DNA from: an uncultured Bacillota bacterium
GTDB taxonomy: Bacteria; Bacillota; Clostridia; Oscillospirales; Oscillospiraceae
NCBI GenBank assembly: GCA_947649625.1
Contig: CANSSJ010000005.1
Span: 1 to 58,432 of the forward strand
Direction of reading: 5' to 3'
Length of the DNA: 58,432 bases
In this document: positions 1-7,996 of the stretch, piece by piece
Layout of the letters: each line of letters opens with the position of its first letter
Numbering within the stretch: position 1 is the first letter of the stretch
Program-made: the position numbers and the translations under genes
Notes under the pieces: generated by a model
The model's input: only the letters and a program-made list of their open reading frames with translations
The model's database searches: none
What the model was told of the DNA's origin: nothing

Positions 1-2
1 CC

Positions 3-302
3 GGCCTGTGCCACCAGCACGCCTATGTGTCCTCCGCCGCCCTGCCCGCCTACGATTTTCTGATAATCGGGTTGAAGGAGCTGGACAACGATTTAAAGGT
101 GGAGCTGCTGGACATTTTCCAGGGCTTCGCCGTCTGTACCGAGCGGTTCAGCTCGAACGCCCTCTGGCCCCGGCAGCTCCGGGAAAAGCTGAAAGCGGAT
201 CGGCCTATATTTGCCGCGCTGGCCAAGTCGGAGAATGAGGACATCGCCTATTTTACTGAGAGCATTTTACAGTCGCTGGATCAGGAGGCTTTGGAGGAGT
301 AA
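3..302 (+). CDS. C-terminal part of an unrecognised protein (truncated by window edge)
   Basis: An open frame enters from the left edge (codons from base 3) and stops with TAA at 300-302. The visible 99 residues are mostly helical-looking and charged, with FLIIGLKELDNDLKVELLD and an acidic C-terminus ending QEALEE. I do not recognise the family. It ends two bases before the ATG of the GNAT gene, so the two are probably co-transcribed. An internal GTG at 27 is unlikely to be the real start because the frame is open all the way upstream. Confidence 0.6.
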   Translation, partial: GLCHQHAYVSSAALPAYDFLIIGLKELDNDLKVELLDIFQGFAVCTERFSSNALWPRQLREKLKADRPIFAALAKSENEDIAYFTESILQSLDQEALEE

Positions 303-304
303 TC

Positions 305-817
305 ATGATTATCAGGCAGGAAGAAACCAAAGATTACGAGGCCGTATATCGCGTGGTCAAATCAGCCTTTGACAGCGCCGAACACTCTGACGGCAGGGAG
401 CAGGACCTGGTAACCGCGCTGCGGAACAGCGGCAGTTTTATTCCCCAATTGTCCTTAGTGGCGGAGCAGGACGGAAAAATTGTGGGACATATTCTGTTTA
501 CCCAAGTGGACATTGGCGGCAGCACCCAGCTGGCGCTGGCACCCCTGTCCATTATCCCCGGCTGTCAGCGGCAGGGGATTGGGAAGGCGTTGATTCAAGA
601 GGGGCACAAACGGGCGAGGGAGCTGGGGTATGGCTATTCCGTTGTGCTGGGAAGCGAGACATACTACCCCCAAATGGGCTATCTGCCGGCGGAACAGTAT
701 GGAATACAGGCCCCCTTTGATGTGCCGCGTGAGAATTTTATGGTCTGTCAATTAGAAAAGGACGCTCCCAAAATTTCGGGAGTCGTACAATACGCGAAAG
801 AGTTTGGAATTGACTGA
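305..817 (+). CDS. GNAT-family N-acetyltransferase (YhbS-like)
   Basis: The 170-residue protein has the GNAT layout: an N-terminal strand-helix (MIIRQEETKDYEAV), a central strand with VGHILF, and the acetyl-CoA pyrophosphate-binding motif QRQGIGKALI at about residues 96-105 (the R/Q-x-x-G-x-G/A signature). It is followed by LGSETYYPQMGY, typical of YhbS-type members. Such enzymes transfer acetyl from acetyl-CoA to an amine; the substrate cannot be told from sequence. It starts two bases after the upstream stop, so translational coupling is likely. Family call is firm, role unknown. Confidence 0.85.
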   Translation: MIIRQEETKDYEAVYRVVKSAFDSAEHSDGREQDLVTALRNSGSFIPQLSLVAEQDGKIVGHILFTQVDIGGSTQLALAPLSIIPGCQRQGIGKALIQEGHKRARELGYGYSVVLGSETYYPQMGYLPAEQYGIQAPFDVPRENFMVCQLEKDAPKISGVVQYAKEFGID

Positions 818-847
818 GAAAAAACAATACATCAGGAGGAAAACAAC

Positions 848-1183
848 ATGTTACTGAATTTTGAGCAGATCGAGGAGAAGGTCATCCCCAAGATGCGGGG
901 CGGCGAGGGGGAGATGATCACCCGGATGTTCGTCAACGAGGACACCAAGATCATGCGGGGCCGCCTCACCCCCGGCAGCACCATCGGCCTGCATACCCAC
1001 GAGACGGACAGCGAGATGATCTGCATCCTGTCCGGCACCGGCAAGGTGCTGTGCGACGGGGAATACGAGCCCCTGTCCGCCGGATCGGTCCACTACTGCC
1101 CCAAGGGGCATGAGCACAGCCTTATCAACGACGGGACCGAGGACCTGGAAATCCTGGCCATGATCCCCACCCACGGCGCATGA
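848..1183 (+). CDS. Single-domain cupin protein
   Basis: This 111-residue protein carries both cupin motifs. Motif 1 is GLHTHETDSEMICILSG (residues about 40-56), with two His and one Glu as metal ligands. Motif 2 is GSVHYCPKGHEHSLIN (about 80-95), with the last metal His. It is a small beta-barrel metal-binding cupin; substrate or sensory role is unknown. An AGGAGG site lies at 835-840. Its TGA overlaps the ATG of mtaB (ATGA at 1180-1183), so translation of the two is coupled. Confidence 0.88.
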   Translation: MLLNFEQIEEKVIPKMRGGEGEMITRMFVNEDTKIMRGRLTPGSTIGLHTHETDSEMICILSGTGKVLCDGEYEPLSAGSVHYCPKGHEHSLINDGTEDLEILAMIPTHGA

Positions 1184-2487
1184 GGGTCGCCTTTTACACC
1201 CTGGGCTGCAAGGTCAACCAGTACGAGACCCAGGCCCTGGAGCAGTTGTTCACCACCCGGGGCCACACCCTGGTCCCCTTCGAGGGGGAGGCCGACGCTT
1301 ACATCGTCAACTCCTGCACCGTCACGGCGGTGAGCGACAAGAAGTCCCGGCAGACGGTCCGGCAGGCCCGGAAGCGGGCCCCAGGGGCGGTGATTGCCCT
1401 GTGCGGCTGCTACCCCCAGACCCACCCGGACGACATGGACGGCCTGCCCGTGGACCTGGTGGCGGGCACCGGGGACCGGCTGGGATTCGTGGAGCTGGTG
1501 GAGCGGGCCTGGGCGGAGCGTCGGGAGAAAATCACCGTCCTGGACGACGTGATGAAGCGCCGGGTCTTTGAACCCCTCCCCGCCGGCGGGCTGGAGGGCC
1601 GCACAAGGGCCATGCTCAAGGTGGAGGACGGGTGCGTCAACTTCTGCACCTACTGCATCATCCCCTACGCCCGGGGGCCGGTGCGCTCCCTGCCTCTCCG
1701 TGACGCTGTGGAGCAAGCGAAAAAATTAGCGGCCGAGGGATACAAGGAGCTGGTCCTTACCGGTATTGAGATTTCCTCCTGGGGCCGGGATTTCAAGGAC
1801 GGCACCTCCCTCATTGACTTGGTGGAGGCCGTCTGCGGGGCCGCGCCGGGGTGCCGGGTACGGCTGGGTTCTCTGGAGCCCCGGACGGTCACCGAGGAGT
1901 TCTGCCAGCGGGCGGCGAAACTGGACAACCTGTGCCCCCACTTCCACCTGTCCATGCAGTCCGGCTGTGACGCCACCCTGAAACGGATGAACCGAAAGTA
2001 CGACACCGCCCGGTTCGGGGAGAGCATCGAACTGCTGTGGAAGTATTTCGATACCCCCGCCATTACTACAGACATGATTGTAGGTTTCCCTGGGGAGACG
2101 GAGGAGGAGTTTTCCAGGTCTCTGTTCTTCATCCAGAAGTGCGGCTTTGCCGCCATGCACATCTTCCCCTACTCCAAGCGCCCGGGCACCCCGGCGGCGG
2201 CTATGCCGGAGCAGGTTCCTAACGCCGTCAAGGAAGAGCGGGCCCATCGGGCCGGGGAGATTGCCGCCCAAATGGAGCGGGACTATCTGTCTCAGTTTAT
2301 GGGACAGACCGCAGAAGTCCTCTTTGAGGAGGCACGGGAGGGCCTCTGGCGGGGCCACACCGCCCGATACAGCGAAGTGCGGGTGCGGAGCGAAGAAAAT
2401 CTCCACAACCAGCTGCGGCAGGTACAAGTCACCTCTGTGGAGGACGGGTATCTTTCGGGAGAAATATTAAATTTGGAAAACGGGTAG
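1180..2487 (+). CDS. mtaB: tRNA t6A37 methylthiotransferase MtaB
   Basis: The 435-residue protein fits the MiaB/MtaB methylthiotransferase family, which adds a methylthio group to N6-threonylcarbamoyladenosine 37 of tRNA using two [4Fe-4S] clusters. The N-terminal UPF0004 domain starts MRVAFYTLGCKVNQYE with cysteines in NSCTVT and CGCYPQ. The radical SAM triad is CVNFCTYCIIPYARG at about residues 148-162. The C-terminal about 65 residues look like a TRAM RNA-binding domain. The opening GCKVNQYET favours MtaB over MiaB. The start overlaps the cupin stop. Confidence 0.93.
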   Translation: MRVAFYTLGCKVNQYETQALEQLFTTRGHTLVPFEGEADAYIVNSCTVTAVSDKKSRQTVRQARKRAPGAVIALCGCYPQTHPDDMDGLPVDLVAGTGDRLGFVELVERAWAERREKITVLDDVMKRRVFEPLPAGGLEGRTRAMLKVEDGCVNFCTYCIIPYARGPVRSLPLRDAVEQAKKLAAEGYKELVLTGIEISSWGRDFKDGTSLIDLVEAVCGAAPGCRVRLGSLEPRTVTEEFCQRAAKLDNLCPHFHLSMQSGCDATLKRMNRKYDTARFGESIELLWKYFDTPAITTDMIVGFPGETEEEFSRSLFFIQKCGFAAMHIFPYSKRPGTPAAAMPEQVPNAVKEERAHRAGEIAAQMERDYLSQFMGQTAEVLFEEAREGLWRGHTARYSEVRVRSEENLHNQLRQVQVTSVEDGYLSGEILNLENG

Positions 2488-2502
2488 AAACCTGGATATA
2501 AT
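2473..2502 (+). promoter_or_regulatory. Candidate sigma-A promoter for the CofE-like gene
   Basis: TTGGAA at 2473-2478 and TATAAT at 2497-2502, spaced by 18 bp, lie at the end of mtaB. A second TATAAT occurs at 2508-2513 with a poor -35. Either would start transcription shortly before the ribosome binding site at about 2533. Confidence 0.5.
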
Positions 2503-2552
2503 GGTGGTATAATGTCCCAGGAATTTTGAACCAAGGAGAGGAGCCCTGTCCC

Positions 2553-3251
2553 ATGAGTGAAAATTACAGCGCCAATCCCGGCAAGAACCTGATTCGTACC
2601 GTGGACGGCGTCGATTATCTGCGCATCCCCGTCAAGACCCACCTCATCACCAAGGAAGACGACATGGCAGATGTGGTGAACAAGTACCCCAAGGACAAGA
2701 TGCGGCCGGGGGACATCCTGTTTATCTCGGAGAAGGCGGTGGCCTGTACCCAGAGCCGGGCCATCCCCATGGAGGACATCAAGCCCCGGAAGCTGGCAGT
2801 TACCTTGAGCCGCTACGTCACCAAGACCCCCGCCGGTATTGGCCTGGGCATCCCGGAGACTATGGAGATGGCCCTTCAGGAGTGCGGCACCCTGCGGATT
2901 CTGTTCGCCGCCTTCTGCTCGGTGATTGGCAAGATTTTTGGGAAAAAGGGCTGGTTCTACAACGTGGCCGGCCCCAAGGCCCGGGGCATCGACGGTCCCA
3001 CCGAGGGCACCATCCCGCCCTATGACCACTACGTGGTCCTCACCCCCGCCGACCCCATGGGGACGGCCAAGCGCCTGGCACAGGCGCTTGGATACCCTGT
3101 CGCCATCGTGGACATCAACGACCTGGGGGCCAATATCCTTGGCTTCTCCGAGAAGCAGCCCACTCTGGACTGGCTGGCCCGGGCGCTGGGGGACAATCCC
3201 CTGGGCCAGGGGGAGGAGTGCACCCCTATGGGAATTTTGCGCAAGGCATAA
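2553..3251 (+). CDS. CofE-like protein (coenzyme F420-0:L-glutamate ligase family)
   Basis: The protein has about 232 residues and resembles the F420_ligase (CofE-like) family: VKTHLITKEDDM, RPGDILFISEKAVACTQ, and a C-terminal region with IVDINDLGANILG. True CofE adds glutamates to coenzyme F420, but clostridia of this type generally lack F420, so the substrate here is uncertain. I chose ATG 2553 because AAGGAGAGGAG sits at 2532-2542; the upstream in-frame TTG at 2526 has no site. A strong terminator follows directly. Confidence 0.7.
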   Translation: MSENYSANPGKNLIRTVDGVDYLRIPVKTHLITKEDDMADVVNKYPKDKMRPGDILFISEKAVACTQSRAIPMEDIKPRKLAVTLSRYVTKTPAGIGLGIPETMEMALQECGTLRILFAAFCSVIGKIFGKKGWFYNVAGPKARGIDGPTEGTIPPYDHYVVLTPADPMGTAKRLAQALGYPVAIVDINDLGANILGFSEKQPTLDWLARALGDNPLGQGEECTPMGILRKA

Positions 3252-3288
3252 AAACCACCGGCTTTCCCACGAAAGCCGGTGGTTTTTT
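3251..3288. terminator. Bidirectional intrinsic terminator
   Basis: A 16-bp perfect stem, arms 3251-3266 and 3271-3286 with loop CCAC, is flanked by A and T runs. It lies between convergent genes whose stop codons are at 3249-3251 (plus) and 3287-3289 (minus), so it can end both transcripts. Confidence 0.92.
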
Positions 3289-4138
3289 ATGGCAGAACAT
3301 CCACGGGGAAGTCAAAATAGGTGTCCGGGTAGGGCTCATCCTTCAGGGTGAAGTGCCACCACTCAGTATTGATACCCTTGAAGCCGTGGGTCAGCATGGT
3401 ATTCCGGAGAAGGGCCCGGTTTGCGGCCTGCTCCTCCGTCAGCCCGGAATAGCCGGGGTGGGAGCGCTTGCCGAACCAATCGAAAGTGCCGCCCATGTCC
3501 AGCTCCTTACCGGTGCTCATATCGAACAGGGTCAGATCCACTGTGGAGCCCCGGCTGTGGCCCGATTTGGAGACGATGTAGCCCTGGGAGAACAGGACGG
3601 ATTTATCCAAGTCGGGGTAGAAGTACGCCTTCATGGAGACGTCCTCCAGGTCAGCGGCCCAGCGCTGGAAGTAATCCACCGCCGATTGGGGCCGGTAGGC
3701 GTCGTAGATTTTCAGCCGGCAGCCTTGCTCCGCCAGCTCGTCGCTGACCTCCTTCAAGGCGTCCGCCGCCTCCCGGGTGAGGAGGGCTACCGGCTCCTCA
3801 TACCCGTCGATCCGCTCCCCTACGAAGTTGTAGGTGGAGTAGTAGCGGATCTCCAGGATGGCGTCGGGGACGGCCTCAGAAATTTCCACGAAGCCGGCGG
3901 CCTCCGGCTCGGAGACTGCCGGAGCGGGATCCTCCGCCGGCCGGCTGGTGCTCCCGGGGCTCGGGGCCTCCTCCAGGCCTGCTCTGTAGCCCTCCTGATA
4001 GCCCGTCTCGTAACCGCTGGACCAGGCCTCCTGCTCCCGGGCCGGGTCCACCCCGCCGTTTCCGTCCGATTGATTGACCTGGCAGGCGGGGAGCAGGACA
4101 AGACAGAGGAGCAGCGCGGCAAGCTTACAGATCCGCAT
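3287..4138 (-). CDS. VanX/DdpX-like D-Ala-D-Ala dipeptidase lipoprotein (peptidase M15D)
   Basis: The 283-residue protein begins with a lipoprotein signal (MRICKLAALLLCLVLLPAC, lipobox LPAC), then a low-complexity linker of about 60 residues, then an M15D zinc peptidase domain. Zinc and catalytic motifs are visible: SGHSRGSTVDLTL (SxHxxGxxxD) and NTEWWHF (catalytic Glu plus zinc His). The family cleaves D-Ala-D-Ala or related peptidoglycan peptides; a membrane-anchored exported form suggests peptide salvage or wall turnover rather than vancomycin resistance. ATG 4138 has GGAGGGGGG upstream and lies five bases after the stop of the upstream gene, so coupling is likely. Confidence 0.85.
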   Translation of the reverse strand: MRICKLAALLLCLVLLPACQVNQSDGNGGVDPAREQEAWSSGYETGYQEGYRAGLEEAPSPGSTSRPAEDPAPAVSEPEAAGFVEISEAVPDAILEIRYYSTYNFVGERIDGYEEPVALLTREAADALKEVSDELAEQGCRLKIYDAYRPQSAVDYFQRWAADLEDVSMKAYFYPDLDKSVLFSQGYIVSKSGHSRGSTVDLTLFDMSTGKELDMGGTFDWFGKRSHPGYSGLTEEQAANRALLRNTMLTHGFKGINTEWWHFTLKDEPYPDTYFDFPVDVLP

Positions 4139-4143
4139 GGCGG

Positions 4144-4704
4144 TCAACCCCCCTCCTTCCGGGGGTCGGGCAGGTCCACGTAGACGGGCGGGTGGCCGGT
4201 GGACTCCACAAATTTGAGAAGGTCTTCCCGCTTGAGCCGGAGGGTGGAGGTGGAGATACCGGGGTGGCCGCTGATGTGCTCGTCGGCCAGCAGGTCCCGG
4301 TCGATGACCAGCTTGACCCGGCGGTCTGTGTCGAAGAGCAGTTCCAGGGCGGAAACCGAGCCGGGGACGGTCTGGAGGTAATCCCGCATATGGCCGTCGC
4401 CGGCGAAGGACAGCCGGGTACAGCCCAGCTGGGCAGAGAGGAACTTGGTTTTGAAGGGTTTGTCCCCCGGCATCATCAGCAGATAGAAGTCGGTCTGCTG
4501 CTTGTTGCACAGGAACAGGTTCTTGCAGATTTTGGAGCCCAAAATCTGCTCCACCTGGTGGCAGATCTCAATGGTGTCGGCATGGTCGTGGTCCACCCGG
4601 ACATAGGGGATGTTCAGCTCCTCCAGCCGGTCGTAGATGGCAAACTCCTGGGGAATGCGTCCGTCGGTGGGCCGGGTGGTGTATCGGTTGGGGTCGATGT
4701 ACAT
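4144..4704 (-). CDS. YbaK/PrdX-type aminoacyl-tRNA editing domain protein
   Basis: The 186-residue protein matches stand-alone editing domains of the PrdX/ProX type, which hydrolyse Ala-tRNA(Pro). Features: an N-terminal YDRLEELNIPYVRVDHDHADT, then SKICKNLFLCNKQQTDFYLLMMPGDKPF with the conserved KNLF...K pattern, and FDTDRRVKLVIDRDLL followed by ISGHPG. It works in the cytosol on mischarged tRNA. AAGGAGCGATACC precedes ATG 4704. It precedes the VanX-like gene in one transcript. Confidence 0.85.
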   Translation of the reverse strand: MYIDPNRYTTRPTDGRIPQEFAIYDRLEELNIPYVRVDHDHADTIEICHQVEQILGSKICKNLFLCNKQQTDFYLLMMPGDKPFKTKFLSAQLGCTRLSFAGDGHMRDYLQTVPGSVSALELLFDTDRRVKLVIDRDLLADEHISGHPGISTSTLRLKREDLLKFVESTGHPPVYVDLPDPRKEGG

Positions 4705-4719
4705 GGTATCGCTCCTTTT

Positions 4720-5565
4720 TTATAATCCCAGCAGTTCCCGGGCGTACCCGCCCAGGATGCCGTCCTTCTCCTCTCGGGTGAGGGGCAGGGCCTCGATCAG
4801 TTCAATGCCCTCCTTCTGGTCCCGCCAGGGGGAGTCGGTGCCGAAGAGGACCCGGCCGGGGAACTCCCGCACCATGCGGACGAACTGCTCCTCCGCCATC
4901 AGGGGCAGGTCGGAGGGGCCGTAGTAGCCGTCCCCCAGGGGGGAGATGCGGCCCAGAGCGAAGGCGGTGTCCAGGTAGACTCCGGTTTCGGGCAGCAGGG
5001 CCTCCACCCGCTCCCACTCCCGCCAGCCCCCCATATGGGCCAGAATCAGCTTCACCGGTCCTACCTGGCGCAGGGCGTTGAGGGTCATCTCCGGAGTGCA
5101 GTGGTCCCGGAGGGGGAACCCGATGTCCCGGCCGGCGTGGGTGAGGACGATCAGACCCAGCTCGCCGCAGCGGTCCAGGATGCGCAGGTAGCGGATGTCG
5201 TCAAAGTCCACCCCCTGGTAGATGGGATGGAGCTTGACTCCCTTCATGCCCAGGTCCGCAATTCGGGCCAGCTCCTCCTTCCAGCCGTCGAAGTCCGGGT
5301 GCATACAGCCGAAGGACCACAGGCCGGTCTCAGGACCCCGGTCGTTGAGCTGGGCGGAGGCGTCGTTGACGTGGACCACCTGCCGGGCGCTGGTGGCCAC
5401 CGGGAGGACCAGGCAGCCGCCGATGCCCGCCCTGTCCATGGAGGCCCGCAGCCCCGCCTCGGTGCCGTCGGAGAAGGCCACGGTGTGGGACATGGACTGG
5501 AGCTTTGTAATGGTAGGCCCGGCGATCTTGTCTGGGAAGGTGTGGGTGTGGATGTCGAAGATCAT
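4720..5565 (-). CDS. Amidohydrolase-family (TIM-barrel) metal-dependent hydrolase
   Basis: The chosen frame gives 281 residues, starting MIFDIHTHTFPDKIAG. The H-T-H pair is the first metal-binding strand of the amidohydrolase fold. Other ligands and signatures: GMKGVKLHPIYQG (substrate strand), LTHAGRDIG, LILAHMGG and the C-terminal LFGTDSPWRDQ with the metal Asp. This is the COG2159-like subgroup (decarboxylase/hydrolase); the reaction is unknown. ATG 5565 has AAAGGAA about 8 bases upstream. It lies downstream of the symporter gene on the same strand, suggesting uptake and processing of one solute. Confidence 0.8.
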   Translation of the reverse strand: MIFDIHTHTFPDKIAGPTITKLQSMSHTVAFSDGTEAGLRASMDRAGIGGCLVLPVATSARQVVHVNDASAQLNDRGPETGLWSFGCMHPDFDGWKEELARIADLGMKGVKLHPIYQGVDFDDIRYLRILDRCGELGLIVLTHAGRDIGFPLRDHCTPEMTLNALRQVGPVKLILAHMGGWREWERVEALLPETGVYLDTAFALGRISPLGDGYYGPSDLPLMAEEQFVRMVREFPGRVLFGTDSPWRDQKEGIELIEALPLTREEKDGILGGYARELLGL

Positions 5566-5654
5566 GGGAACGGTTCCTTTCTGGTATAGTTGGACGGAGC
5601 CCGTGGTATAGAATACCACAGGCTCCGCCAATTTGAAAGAGGAAGAGGGAAATT

Positions 5655-7229
5655 TTACTGAGGGTCGCCCAGGGCCTGGCTCTTGCGGACGGTGACCTTC
5701 TCCTCATAGCAGGAGAAGGCGTCGTCCACCAGCTCTTTCTTGGGCTTGGCGGTGAAGAGGGACACCACCGGCACGATGATCAGCCCGGCCACCATGCAGA
5801 ACGCGCCACAGTTGATGGGGGAGACCAGCAGAGCGGGGAAGTGGGTCTTCAGGGGGGAGATGTCGGCCAGCATGACCACAGTGGAGAAGATAAAGCTGGT
5901 CCAGCAGGCGATCTTGGTGGCACCCCTCCAGTACAGGCCGTAGAGGAAGGGGGCCAGGAAGGCCCCGGCCAGCGCGCCCCAGGACACGCCCATGAGCTGG
6001 GCGATAAAGGTGACGCTGGAGCGGTACTGGATGATGGCCAGCACCGCGGAGATGGCGATGAACACCGCGATGAGGCACCGCATGATGAAGACCTGCTTCT
6101 TCTCGTCCATCTCCTTGATGATGTGGCCCTTGAGCAGGTCCAGGGTCATGGTGGAGCTGGAGGTGAGCACCAGAGAACTGAGGGTGGACATGGAGGCGGA
6201 CAGAACCAGAATGACCACCACGGCGATCAAAATCTCCGGCAGGTTGGAGAGCATGGTGGGGATAACCGCGTCGAAGCCGCCCACAGGCGTACCGCTGCCG
6301 GTGGGGTCCAGCTGGGGGGAAAACAGCCGGCCGAAGCCGCCCAGGAAGTAGCATCCCCCCGCCACCACCATAGCGAAAAGGGTGGAGATCACCGTGCCGG
6401 TGTTGATAGACTTCTCGCTCTTGATGGCGTAGAACTTCTGCACCATCTGGGGCAGGCCCCAGGTGCCCAGGGAGGTGAGGATCACCACGCCCAGCAGGTT
6501 CACCGGGTCGGGGCCGAAGAAGGAGGCGAACACGCCGGGGGCCCCGGCCACCGGGCCGGCAGCGGTCTCGTTGGACACCTGGGCCAGCTTGGTGAGGGCC
6601 GCCATAAAGCCGCCCTGGCTGTTGAGCACCGCCACGATGACAGCGGAGATACCGAAGAGCATGATAATGCCCTGAATGAAGTCGTTGATGGCGGTGGCCA
6701 TGTAACCGCCGGCGATGACGTACACGCCGGTGAGAATGGCCATGACAACGACGCAGACAGCGTAATCAATATCAAAGGCCATGCCGAACAGGCGGCTGAG
6801 GCCGTTGTACAGGCTGGCGGTGTAGGGGATGAGGAAGATGAAGATGATCACCGAGGCGGCGATCTTCAGGGAGGTGGACCCAAATCGCTTGCCGAAGAAC
6901 TCGGGCATGGTGGCCGAGTCCAGATGCTGGGTCATGATGCGGGTTCGGCGGCCCAGAACCACCCAGGCCAGCAGAGAGCCCAGGACGGCGTTGCCGATGC
7001 CCGCCCAGGTGGCGGCGATGCCGTACTTCCAGCCGAACTGGCCGGCGTAGCCCACAAAGACCACGGCGGAGAAATAGGAGGTGCCGTAGGCGAAGGCGGT
7101 GAGCCAGGGGCCCACGGAGCGCCCGCCCAGCACGAAGCCGTTGACGTCGGTGGCGTTCTTGCGGCAGTACAGGCCAATGCCTACCATAACCCCGAAGAAC
7201 ACCAGCAGCATGATAATTTTAATTGCCAT
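5655..7229 (-). CDS. Sodium:solute symporter (SSS family)
   Basis: The 524-residue polytopic protein has about 13 hydrophobic segments. It shows SSS hallmarks: an N-terminal outward segment (MAIKIIMLLVFFGVMVGIGLY), then GFVLGGRSVGPWLTAFAYGTSYFSAVVFVGYAG, the TM4 region TMPEFFGKRFGS, and GGYMATAINDFIQGIIM. The family couples Na+ entry to uptake of proline, pantothenate, sugars or carboxylates; the solute is not predictable here. AAGGAGAGG precedes ATG 7229. A sigma-A promoter at 7279-7307 drives it, with the amidohydrolase downstream. Confidence 0.88.
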   Translation of the reverse strand: MAIKIIMLLVFFGVMVGIGLYCRKNATDVNGFVLGGRSVGPWLTAFAYGTSYFSAVVFVGYAGQFGWKYGIAATWAGIGNAVLGSLLAWVVLGRRTRIMTQHLDSATMPEFFGKRFGSTSLKIAASVIIFIFLIPYTASLYNGLSRLFGMAFDIDYAVCVVVMAILTGVYVIAGGYMATAINDFIQGIIMLFGISAVIVAVLNSQGGFMAALTKLAQVSNETAAGPVAGAPGVFASFFGPDPVNLLGVVILTSLGTWGLPQMVQKFYAIKSEKSINTGTVISTLFAMVVAGGCYFLGGFGRLFSPQLDPTGSGTPVGGFDAVIPTMLSNLPEILIAVVVILVLSASMSTLSSLVLTSSSTMTLDLLKGHIIKEMDEKKQVFIMRCLIAVFIAISAVLAIIQYRSSVTFIAQLMGVSWGALAGAFLAPFLYGLYWRGATKIACWTSFIFSTVVMLADISPLKTHFPALLVSPINCGAFCMVAGLIIVPVVSLFTAKPKKELVDDAFSCYEEKVTVRKSQALGDPQ

Positions 7230-7278
7230 ATGGAACAGTCCTCTCCTTCGCGTCCGCTTTGACGCTTTGTACCGTTGA

Positions 7279-7307
7279 AGTGTAACGCAATAAAGCCGAA
7301 ATGTCAA
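7279..7307 (-). promoter_or_regulatory. Sigma-A promoter for the symporter operon
   Basis: On the minus strand TTGACA (7302-7307) and TACACT (7279-7284) are 17 bp apart, 50 bp upstream of the symporter start. Confidence 0.8.
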
Positions 7308-7330
7308 GAGGAATTTTTGAGAATTTGAAA

Positions 7331-7354
7331 AGAGGCGCGGGCGCGCCTCTTTTT
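7331..7354. terminator. GC-rich bidirectional hairpin terminator
   Basis: Arms AGAGGCGCG (7331-7339) and CGCGCCTCT (7342-7350) are followed by a T run on the plus strand and a short one on the minus strand. It sits directly after the stop of the 48-codon gene (minus strand). Confidence 0.7.
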
Positions 7355-7499
7355 ACTCGTCAATCACAATTTCTTCCGCTTTTATTTGAGCGTTCTCCAG
7401 CAGACGGACAGCCGCTGGAACATCCAGCCGCCCCAACGCCTCCAGTGCGTCGGTGATGGCGTTGAAGAGCAGGTGATAGAGTTTTTGATAATCGGACAT
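7353..7499 (-). CDS. Small conserved-looking protein, 48 residues
   Basis: The frame begins MSDYQKLYHLLFNAITDALE and ends EEIVIDE. A perfect AGGAGGT lies six bases before ATG 7499, and a terminator follows the stop, so it looks like a genuine short gene. The sequence is one or two amphipathic helices, without signal or metal motif. It is divergent from the HTH gene at 7612 across 112 bp of AT-rich DNA. Function unknown; short helical proteins of this kind are common near phage or integrated-element regulators. Confidence 0.7.
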   Translation of the reverse strand: MSDYQKLYHLLFNAITDALEALGRLDVPAAVRLLENAQIKAEEIVIDE

Positions 7500-7611
7500 T
7501 TTTTACCTCCTATATATTTATATCAATATATGCATAATTATATAGTGAAGTATTAGAATTGTCCATCAGTAGATACTTACTTTATTATATAATTGAAGAA
7601 GGGGGTATCCC
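7500..7611. promoter_or_regulatory. AT-rich divergent promoter region
   Basis: This spacer separates the two divergent small genes. Rightward, TTGTCC (7559-7564) and TATTAT (7583-7588) with an 18-bp gap could serve the HTH gene. AAGTAT near 7550 and ATACTT near 7573 form an inverted repeat that could be an operator for the HTH protein. Confidence 0.4.
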
Positions 7612-7821
7612 ATGAAAGTCGTGCGTTTCTGTCTGAAAGAATATCTGGACAGCCACAATATCAGCCGCTATGAGTTGTCAAAACGGGCTGGTATCGGATA
7701 TCCTGTCATTGACGGCTACTACAAAAACAAGGTCTACCGCCTGGACGGCTACAACCTGGGCCGCATCATCGAGGCGCTGAACTGCCAGCTGACCGATATC
7801 CTCACCGTTGTGGAGGAATAA
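7612..7821 (+). CDS. Small Cro/CI-type (XRE) helix-turn-helix protein
   Basis: The 69-residue protein is essentially one HTH domain: SRYELSKRAGIGYPVIDGYY gives the helix 2-turn-helix 3, and LGRIIEALNCQLTDIL the following helices, as in YozG-like XRE proteins. It probably binds the divergent promoter region and may regulate itself and the 48-codon gene. GAAGGGGG precedes the ATG. Confidence 0.82.
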   Translation: MKVVRFCLKEYLDSHNISRYELSKRAGIGYPVIDGYYKNKVYRLDGYNLGRIIEALNCQLTDILTVVEE

Positions 7822-7855
7822 AAACAGCCCCGTCCCTCAAAATGAGAGACGGGGC
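7820..7855 (-). terminator. Minus-strand terminator at the end of the toxin-like transcript
   Basis: A 12-bp stem with one mismatch, arms 7827-7838 and 7844-7855, is followed on the minus strand by TGTTTTT (7820-7826). It would end the leftward transcript that begins near 8127. It lacks a T run on the plus strand. Confidence 0.7.
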
Positions 7856-7866
7856 AGTTCACACCC

Positions 7867-7895
7867 TTGACACCAACTGTTAAGTATAGTATACT
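7867..7895 (+). promoter_or_regulatory. Strong promoter for an antisense RNA
   Basis: TTGACA (7867-7872), a 17-bp spacer and TATACT (7890-7895) give a perfect-spacing sigma-A promoter. No long ORF follows on this strand before 8200; the transcript would run antisense to the 23-codon ORF. The -10 lies in a palindrome, ATAGTATACTAT. Confidence 0.8.
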
Positions 7896-7901
7896 ATGGG
7901 C

Positions 7902-7996
7902 GTGTAGGGCACTGCTGAGCTTCGGCGGTTTGGCCCTGTAGGTTTAGTTTTTGATCAAAAGGTCAAGAAACCGTCACCTGCCGGGGTGGCGGTTTC
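7902..7996 (+). ncRNA. Candidate antisense RNA (type I antitoxin-like)
   Basis: Starting about 7 bases after the -10 at 7890-7895, an RNA would cover the 3' part of the leftward mRNA and end near or read through the 12-bp hairpin at 7967-7996 (arms 7967-7978 and 7985-7996, one G-U pair). That hairpin has no T run on this strand, so the 3' end is uncertain. The region is noncoding on the plus strand. Confidence 0.55.

Noticed and set aside
5597..5627. Hairpin between the amidohydrolase and symporter genes as a terminator
   Set aside because: The 14-bp stem is clear but no T run follows on either strand; it may only be an mRNA-stabilising or processing structure.
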